This document shows, one piece after another, positions 29,089 to 34,235 of a stretch of DNA of 34,235 nucleotides. The notes under the pieces are model-generated. The model was given only the letters and a program-made list of their open reading frames with translations, searched no databases and had not been told where the DNA came from. The stretch is from an uncultured Eubacteriales bacterium (lineage in GTDB: Bacteria > Bacillota > Clostridia > Oscillospirales > Oscillospiraceae). The position numbers were made by a program, and so were the translations under genes. How positions within the stretch are numbered: position 1 is the stretch's first letter; each line of letters opens with the position of its first letter. Location: NCBI GenBank assembly GCA_900545925.1, contig URAZ01000031.1:1-34235 (forward strand), read 5' to 3'.

Positions 29089-30710
29089 CGCTCCAATCGT
29101 TGCTTGATTTCCGCGCCGCCCTTGATCTGCACCAGAATCTCATCAGTGGACAGGACGGTCACGCGCTCTACAATCTGCCGGACGGCGTTTTCATTCCACT
29201 CTGTGATCGTCTGCGCGGCGTTCTCTACGGCTTGCTCTGCCTGCTTCATGCGGGTGCAAACGCGGTCAGCATCCATGCTACTTTGCAGGATCGCTTCTTT
29301 CTGCTTTTTAAGCGTGGTCTGCTCGGCCAAAATTTCTGCGAACTGCGTATTGCAGGATTCTTTATCTTCTGCATCAATGGCTTCCGCCAGAAGCTGTTGG
29401 AACTGCCCGTCGAGCTGCGCCAGTCGGCGTTCAATGTTGGCAAGACTCTTGGTCTGACCCTGCACTGGCAGATGCTCTAAGAAAACCACATTCTTGATAC
29501 GGTCGAGCAGGGACGTTTTGTTGCTCATGGCGGAGTTGATCGCCGCCAGAATTGCCGCTTGCAGCGGTTCTTCCTTGATCGTCGGGGACTCGTGGCAGTA
29601 TTTTGTGCCGTAGTTCAGGCGGCTGGTGCAGCGCCAGACGGGATATTTCCGTCCGAGGGATGTCCATGTACATCTTCGGTAGAGTGTCCCGCACTCACCG
29701 CACACGAGTCTGTCCGATAAAGCGTATTTGCTTGTATAACAAGAGCGTCCTGTCACAGCCGTTTTGGACGGGCTGCACAGGGCACTCCGACGCGCCATTT
29801 CAGCCTTCACTGCATTGTACTGTTCCCGGCTGACGATGCCCTCATGATGGTCTGGCATGTAGTATTGGGCCATCTGTCCAACGTTTTTGATAACCTTCTT
29901 GCTGATGACATCTGTCCGGAATGTTTTCTGAAGCAGCACGTCGCCGCAATATTTTTCATTTGTCAGGATGCTCTTGATGGATGTTGTTGTCCATTTTGAT
30001 TCTCCGAGAACTGTTTTGATCTGATTTTCCTCCAGCCAGTCTTGTAGATTTCGCAGGCTGGCACCGCTCTCATATCGCTTGTAGAGTTCGCGCACAATTT
30101 CTGCTTGTTCTGGTATGACGCGGAATTTGCCATCTGCGTCTTTTTCGTATCCATAAAGCCGATAACAGGAAATTTTGAGCGTTCCGACCTTTGCGTGCAT
30201 CTGCCGGCCGCGCCGGATGTTGCCGGAGATGGATTCACTTTCGGACTGCGCCATCGCGCCGTACATGGTAATCATGAACTCGCTGTCGGGCGGCAGGGAG
30301 TTGATATTCTCTTTTTCAAACAGGACGCCAATGCCGAGCTGCCGAAGGATGCGCGTATAATTGATGCAGTCGAGCGTGTTGCGGGCAAATCGTTGGATGG
30401 ACTTTGTAAGGATGAGGTCAATCTTTTTCTGCTTGCACTGACGAATCATACGGAGAAACTCGGTGCGCTTTTTTGTTGACGTGCCGGTGATACCTTCGTC
30501 TGCGAAAATGCCAGCCATCGTCCACTCTTTGTTGGACATGATCTTGTCGGTGTAATACTGGCACTGCGCCTCATAACTGCTGGCTTGTTCTTCTTCCTTG
30601 GTCGAGACACGGCAGTACGCTGCTACGCGGAGCTGCTTTGTGACCGTGGTCGTTTGCTGCAATTCCGGCTTTGGCGGAATGATAATGACGCGCGGTTTTT
30701 CGTCTGTCAT
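29085..30710 (-). CDS. Large serine recombinase (element integrase/excisionase)
   Basis: 541 aa, the full length of large serine recombinases. Catalytic N-terminal domain with Ser36 in AAYCRVSTKEEE, then DEGITGTSTKKRTEFLRMI and the AQSESESISGNIRRG helix. The recombinase domain (about 190-290), zinc ribbon CGECGTLYRRCTW...WRCTSR...C, and a C-terminal coiled coil (about 420-500) follow. It probably performs integration and excision of the surrounding element. Last of three adjacent recombinase-type genes, each overlapping the next by 1-4 bp. Confidence 0.95.
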   Translation of the reverse strand: MTDEKPRVIIIPPKPELQQTTTVTKQLRVAAYCRVSTKEEEQASSYEAQCQYYTDKIMSNKEWTMAGIFADEGITGTSTKKRTEFLRMIRQCKQKKIDLILTKSIQRFARNTLDCINYTRILRQLGIGVLFEKENINSLPPDSEFMITMYGAMAQSESESISGNIRRGRQMHAKVGTLKISCYRLYGYEKDADGKFRVIPEQAEIVRELYKRYESGASLRNLQDWLEENQIKTVLGESKWTTTSIKSILTNEKYCGDVLLQKTFRTDVISKKVIKNVGQMAQYYMPDHHEGIVSREQYNAVKAEMARRSALCSPSKTAVTGRSCYTSKYALSDRLVCGECGTLYRRCTWTSLGRKYPVWRCTSRLNYGTKYCHESPTIKEEPLQAAILAAINSAMSNKTSLLDRIKNVVFLEHLPVQGQTKSLANIERRLAQLDGQFQQLLAEAIDAEDKESCNTQFAEILAEQTTLKKQKEAILQSSMDADRVCTRMKQAEQAVENAAQTITEWNENAVRQIVERVTVLSTDEILVQIKGGAEIKQRLER

Positions 30711-31450
30711 ACCAAATCGTCCTTTCCAATGATCTGTCCGTTTTTAAGCTGCAAGCGCACCGCCTGGCGCGTCACCAGCACGGCGGAGACTGTGCTTTGC
30801 AGCAGCGCCGCGTTGAGTTCTGCCGTGCATTCAAATGCGGTGAACAGCCGCCGCAGGCGCTCGGTTTCGTATTCTTCGTTGCCGATGTCGTCGTATTGCT
30901 CCTGCGCCAGCTTGCAGATCAGGCTTCTGGCAGCGTCCTCGTCGAGCGGTTGGGTGTTCAGAACCTCATCCAGCTCGGCTTGCGTATTCGTATGTGTCGG
31001 CTTGGATGTTCGCTCTGGCTGTGTGATGCGCTCCGGCTGTTCTGCCAGCCTGCCGAGCAGGTGCCAAACCTGCTGCTCGATCTCCAGCGTAGGCGACTTG
31101 GAGCAGACGCGCTTGAGCGCCTTCTGCGCGGGTGTCCGCTCTGGCAGACGCTGCTTGGTCTGGCGCTTCTCGACGGCTGCTTCAAATAATTTTATGTCAA
31201 CTAATCTCGGATAGCTGTCTGCCCCGGTGTACTTGGTGTTTTCCAAGATTCGTGCGATCATGTTCTTGTTCCAGCTCTTGCCCTCGTCATAGACGGGGCC
31301 GGTCTTTCTCATCTGTTCTGCGATTTCCTTCAGCGACGCGCCGAGCGTGTATTGCAGGAAAATGTCCTGCACAGCCTTCGCTTCCGGTTCGCTGCGGATG
31401 ATCTCGCCCATGCACATTTGATAGCCGAACGGCAGCTTTCGATTCCCCAT
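30707..31450 (-). CDS. Catalytic-domain-less recombinase-family protein
   Basis: 247 aa. The first 100 residues (NRKLPFGYQMCMGEIIRSEPEAKAVQDIFLQYTLGASLKEIAEQMRKTG...NMIARILENTKYTG) are the DNA-binding recombinase domain of large serine recombinases. No N-terminal serine catalytic domain precedes it, and no zinc ribbon is seen. The C-terminal half is an acidic helical region. Such middle genes are regularly found between two full recombinases in clostridial elements, so the short form is probably normal and not broken. It starts at the upstream stop (TAATG) and its own stop overlaps the next start. Confidence 0.85.
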   Translation of the reverse strand: MGNRKLPFGYQMCMGEIIRSEPEAKAVQDIFLQYTLGASLKEIAEQMRKTGPVYDEGKSWNKNMIARILENTKYTGADSYPRLVDIKLFEAAVEKRQTKQRLPERTPAQKALKRVCSKSPTLEIEQQVWHLLGRLAEQPERITQPERTSKPTHTNTQAELDEVLNTQPLDEDAARSLICKLAQEQYDDIGNEEYETERLRRLFTAFECTAELNAALLQSTVSAVLVTRQAVRLQLKNGQIIGKDDLV

Positions 31451-32349
31451 TACCGTTTCGTCCTTTCAATCTGTTCTGCCAGCTCCAAGCCGTTTTTCAG
31501 GCGGAAGCGCAGGCGTTCGTTGCTGTCCACGATGATCTTGTCTACAAGCGCATCGAACAGCTCTGCATCAAACCGGTCGAGGAAATTCGACCCATCCGTC
31601 AGCACGTCCATGAGATCACGGGTGCGATCCGCTAGATCGTCGCTGTCGGTATCGAGAAGCCTTGTTTTTTCCTGTTTCAGCCTGCGGAGCTGCTCGTTAA
31701 GCTTGTTGTTTGATGAGATAAAAGTATCAGGATCAACGCCGCCCACCTGTTGAAGCTGGGTGAGGAATTGAACCTGACTGAGAATATCGGATATTTTTTT
31801 GTTGAGAGAGATAACATCCTCGCTCCAGAGCATCCGGCTATAGCGGATCTTTTGGATGTTCGAGAGCATCTGCGTGAAGATGGATTCTCCGTGGTGTTTG
31901 AGTTTGTAGTACAGACGGCAGAACGCTGCGTTAATAGTTTCCTCCGGTACCTGCTTGATGTGACAGGCATTCCGTTGTTCCTCATGCACTACACATGACC
32001 AATACCAGATTTGGTTTGAAGTCTTTGCCCGACAGCGAGAACCACAGCTGCATTGGATTTTGCCAGAATACACTTTTGGCTCGTCCGATCTGCTCACGGT
32101 TCTGCGTTTGCGCAATTCCTGCGCACGATCAAATACATTCTGAGGAATAATTGGTGCATTGCTGTCCGATACATAATACATGGCTCGCTCGCCATGGTTG
32201 CGCTTTACTGTTCTTGGCAGCTCTGCCCTTGTATATTTCTTTTGAAAAATGGCATTTCCGGCATAACGCTCATTCATTAATATATAATCAATTTCTCTGC
32301 GTAGCCACTTTCGGCTATAGCAATACACACTACCATACCATCGGTGCAA
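31450..32349 (-). pseudogene. 5'-truncated large serine recombinase
   Basis: About 299 codons remain. The frame opens after a TAG only two codons upstream of the first usable TTG at 32349, and begins in the middle of the recombinase domain (YGSVYCYSRKWLRREIDYILMNERYAGNAIFQKKY). The zinc ribbon (CSCGSRCRAK...C...C) and long C-terminal coiled coil (about 180-240) are intact, but the catalytic serine domain is missing. The frame otherwise has no lesions and is still coupled to the next gene (TAATG). This suggests a recent deletion of the 5' part, with the join near 32350-32380. Confidence 0.85.
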
Positions 32350-32374
32350 TAGCTATGACCAAAACGGAGAAAAA

Positions 32375-32515
32375 TCAAGCATAAAGTGTGAAATTTGCAC
32401 CAAGCTCGACAGCGATCCGCCGTGCGATCTTTTTGATTTCATTCTCAGAAAAACCGACCGTTCGGAGTGCTTTCAGTAGCTGGCAGATGCCTAAAAAATC
32501 AATGTTTGGATTCAT
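32375..32515 (-). CDS. Small conserved-type element protein
   Basis: 46 aa: MNPNIDFLGICQLLKALR... with NEIKKIARRIAVELGANFTLYA at the end. AAAGGAGA lies 7 bp before the ATG at 32515. Helical, with one amphipathic stretch; family not recognised. Small genes of this kind commonly precede recombinase modules in clostridial elements. It ends 26 bp before the truncated recombinase, so it was presumably the first gene of that operon. A GC-rich hairpin lies directly in its leader. Confidence 0.6.
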   Translation of the reverse strand: MNPNIDFLGICQLLKALRTVGFSENEIKKIARRIAVELGANFTLYA

Positions 32516-32534
32516 ATGATTCTCCTTTAGCCAC

Positions 32535-32565
32535 GGGGCGGCTCTGTAAAACGCAGAGCCGCCCC
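32535..32565 (-). promoter_or_regulatory. 12-bp GC hairpin in the leader of the 32375-32515 gene
   Basis: Perfect stem 32535-32546 with 32554-32565, 7-nt loop. On the minus strand it is not followed by T residues but by the ribosome site about 13 nt later. It could terminate an upstream transcript poorly or shape translation. Confidence 0.55.
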
Positions 32566-32566
32566 T

Positions 32567-32975
32567 GCTTTTGAAATTTTGATACTCGCTCCTGTTCGAC
32601 GCTTCTTCCCGGAGCCAAGGCAGCGGCTGAACGGCGGCTGGCACCGCTCACGGGTCTTGCACCCCTCCGAGGATCTCTCCGAGCTGCCCCCATTACGTTC
32701 CGTTGTGGCTGGGCAGGAGTACCATTGTCCGCAGGTGAGATCATTGCGAGGCAGCTTGCCAAAGCTGCTTTTGGATGGATGAGTGCCGCTCGTCACCTTA
32801 TTGGGCCGTTTTTATGCAGTTTCCTGCACAGGTGGTCTTCGCGCATCCTCCGTATCGCTGTTCCTTTTCAGGCTCATCCGCTTGATGTCATTCAGTCGCT
32901 GGCTATGTACTTTTCAAGCTGCACGAGGCGGACTGAAAATGTCCCCTCAATGCATAGGCCACGGGAACGGCTTTT
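32567..32975. other. 409-bp stretch without a convincing gene
   Basis: Several frames are open on both strands but none has a ribosome site, family resemblance or matching codon use. It begins with one copy of CTTTTGAAATTTTG (32568-32581). It may be a remnant of a deleted gene, an origin of transfer, or an RNA. Nothing further can be supported by eye. Confidence 0.4.
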
Positions 32976-33452
32976 TTATAAGGTCGTTTGAAAAATTTTT
33001 TTAATTTTTTTCATGCGGATAGCAACTGCTGCCTGAGTACACCCCCATCTTCGTGCAAGTTCTTCTTGCCCATGTCCTTCGAGTGTGACATAGGTAAGCA
33101 ATTCCAAGTCTTTTTTGTTTAATTTCATAATAGCGCGAAGTAATCGCGCATCCTCCAATGTGTCAATCCATGCATAACGGCCTGGAAATGCACTTTCATC
33201 AAAAGAAGCTGAAAGCGCCTCGTTTTTCCGAAACAGCGCAGACCGGCGCTCATCGTCTGGGCTGTCAATTTCCAGTGGCGGCATTTGTGTCGCCCTGCGC
33301 TCATAAGCGCGGTTACGACAGAAGCAGTACCAGTCGTATTCATAAATCTTCTGTATTGCCGCTTCACTCATACCGGCATCTGTATATTCTTTTCGAAGGC
33401 GCAGCCATTCACGGTAAAATTTTGCCTTTTCCTGTGCACAGTTGAATCCCAT
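32976..33452 (-). CDS. Sigma-70 region-4-like regulator of the element
   Basis: 158 aa. The N-terminal part (GFNCAQEKAKFYREWLRLRKEYTDAGMSEAAIQKIYEYDW...) is of a type often found in clostridial conjugative or recombinase elements. The C-terminal ~60 residues (LLRAIMKLNKKDLELLTYVTLEGHGQEELARRWGCTQAAVAIRMKKIKKIF) form a sigma region-4-type helix-turn-helix. Start at 33452 supported by GGAGG 8 bp upstream; the frame extends to 33659 without a site. It probably regulates element genes. Ends in a T-rich run. Confidence 0.85.
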   Translation of the reverse strand: MGFNCAQEKAKFYREWLRLRKEYTDAGMSEAAIQKIYEYDWYCFCRNRAYERRATQMPPLEIDSPDDERRSALFRKNEALSASFDESAFPGRYAWIDTLEDARLLRAIMKLNKKDLELLTYVTLEGHGQEELARRWGCTQAAVAIRMKKIKKIFQTTL

Positions 33453-33468
33453 TACGGATTCCTCCAAT

Positions 33469-33503
33469 CTTTTGAAATTTTGAGAAAACCAAAATTTCAA
33501 AAG
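33469..33503. repeat. 14-bp perfect inverted repeat, third copy elsewhere
   Basis: CTTTTGAAATTTTG (33469-33482) is followed after 7 bp by its exact reverse complement (33490-33503). The same 14-mer occurs directly at 32568-32581. It sits just upstream of the sigma-like gene. Operator or attachment-type repeat; function inferred only. Confidence 0.65.
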
Positions 33504-33741
33504 CGGAGGCGCGCGGGGATGGATACAAAAAACAGCTATCGGTGTACATCTGCCTTTTCCAGCAGATATGCACTGATAGCCGTTAGTTTTTACATCTGAT
33601 AGTGTATGCCGTACATATATGGGGTTCTTGTCGCATCCTGCAGCAGTTTTTTGGGTCAAAAGCCATGCTACAGTATGCTGGTTAGCTGATCACCGCAAGA
33701 AGCGGCGTTGCCGCTTCCATATCCCCACAGAACGCATAAAA

Positions 33742-33878
33742 CACTCCATTCCTAGCGGAAATGGAGTGCCTAGGGTCATACAGGTAGACTCCCAACTCCG
33801 CCGTTTTTTTATATGGCGGAAATGGGAGTATCCTTTATATGCTCTATTGGTGGTTATATTTCGCCACCTGTAGAGCAT
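33742..33878. repeat. Three consecutive stem-loops
   Basis: Hairpin 1 (33742-33768): 9-bp arms CACTCCATT/AATGGAGTG. Hairpin 2 (33788-33829): outer ACTCCCA/TGGGAGT, 3-nt internal loops, inner CCGCC/GGCGG. Hairpin 3 (33839-33878): outer ATGCTCTA/TAGAGCAT, 2-nt internal loops, inner GGTGG/CCACC. Hairpins 2 and 3 share the same architecture with different sequence, which implies selection on structure. Stretch 33504-33930 otherwise holds no gene. Confidence 0.65.
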
Positions 33879-33930
33879 TTTCTGGTTGGGCTATTTCATG
33901 TAAAATATCGTCGACGGAGGTGATCTATCG

Positions 33931-34235
33931 GTGGTAGAATTACATGAGCCGGTTTCTGAGCGGATCGGCAGTATCTTGCGGGAAAACCGCGAAGCGCAGG
34001 GACTGACACGGCAGCAGCTTTCTGAAAAAAGTACAGTCAGTGACCGACAGATCTCCGCGATCGAGCTGGGCGAAAAGGGGCCGAGCATGAACTCGCTGGA
34101 GCTGCTCTTGCGCAGCCTCGGCCTTTCCGCCGACCAGATATTTTATCCGGAGCTGACCGAAGCTGATCCGACGTTGGTGCAGCTTACGCATCTGGCCGCG
34201 TCCTGCACAGAGCAGCAAAAGAGGATGGTCGTTAG
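33931..34235 (+). CDS. XRE-family regulator (3' end outside window)
   Basis: At least 101 residues; the reading continues past the window. GTG start at 33931 with a strong GGAGGTGATCT site. Cro/C1-type helix-turn-helix at about residues 12-68: IGSILRENREAQGLTRQQLSEKSTVSDRQISAIELGEKGPSMNSLELLLRSLGLS. The following helix (ADPTLVQLTHLAASCTEQQKRMVV) belongs to a C-terminal oligomerisation or signal part. It probably governs a divergent or downstream module of the element. TAAAAT at 33900-33905 may be its -10 box. Confidence 0.88.
   Translation, partial: MVELHEPVSERIGSILRENREAQGLTRQQLSEKSTVSDRQISAIELGEKGPSMNSLELLLRSLGLSADQIFYPELTEADPTLVQLTHLAASCTEQQKRMVV

Noticed and set aside
32527..32796. 89-residue minus-strand frame across the hairpin
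   Set aside because: No ribosome site, covers the leader hairpin of the small gene, no recognisable domain.
33742..33878. Integron attC-like sites
   Set aside because: The hairpins lack the conserved R box (RYYYAAC/GTTRRRY) and no integron integrase is present.

Overview
The window looks like a chromosomal segment of an anaerobic, probably gut-associated Clostridia bacterium (Oscillospirales/Ruminococcaceae-like). The reasons are the Firmicutes-style AGGAGG ribosome binding sites, the S6-SSB-S18 operon, a Na+-pump decarboxylase beta subunit, a stand-alone Spo0A C-terminal protein, and recombinase/sigma modules typical of clostridial integrative elements. The core half is GC-rich; parts of the right third (about 22.5-28.3 kb) are visibly AT-richer. 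The lineage is inferred from gene content only.

Layout. (1) 1-1143: a decayed tyrosine integrase with one frameshift and one nonsense codon, cut by the window edge, ending just before ychF. (2) 1.2-7 kb: housekeeping genes: ychF, two small unknown genes, an ECF transporter S component, a zinc-ribbon protein overlapping truA, trmO and greA, with two MITE-like repeat units after truA and an inverted repeat between trmO and greA. (3) 7-8.4 kb: a yybP-ykoY (Mn2+) riboswitch with its own terminator, controlling oadB and a 43-residue oadG. (4) 8.4-13.5 kb: a carbohydrate operon of SDR dehydrogenase, PHP-domain hydrolase and rhamnulokinase, then a terminator and a class 3 aldehyde dehydrogenase. (5) 13.4-16.3 kb, minus strand: GNAT acetyltransferase, cupin, rlmH and the rpsF-ssb-rpsR operon. 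(6) 16.3-22.5 kb, minus strand: a FadR-type regulator and a tightly packed operon of HMGL/isopropylmalate-synthase-like enzyme, AtoE-like transporter, LeuC-like and LeuD-like hydro-lyase subunits and an omega-amidase-like nitrilase. (7) 22.6-34.2 kb: an accessory region: AbiJ-like protein, membrane-anchored exonuclease, two diverged DUF1016-N copies flanking an XRE/Spo0A-C gene pair, RhuM, a metallophosphoesterase overlapped with three successive serine-recombinase genes (the first 5'-truncated), a sigma-like factor, and an XRE regulator running off the end.

How the parts fit together. The clearest regulatory circuit is the oadBG leader. The promoter -35 box lies inside the greA terminator hairpin, and the 3' strand of riboswitch helix P1 is also the 5' arm of a terminator, so metal binding should switch the gene on. 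The second is the FadR-type regulator and a perfect TnGTnnnACnA palindrome at the start point of the HMGL operon. That operon encodes import of a short carboxylate, C-C bond formation or cleavage, and isomerisation or dehydration. Its LeuD-like subunit lacks the usual Ser-Ser-Arg active-site motif, so it is probably not leucine synthesis. The right-hand region reads as an integrative element carrying possible defence functions. Its small regulatory genes share a layout in which hairpins cover the ribosome binding site or start codon.
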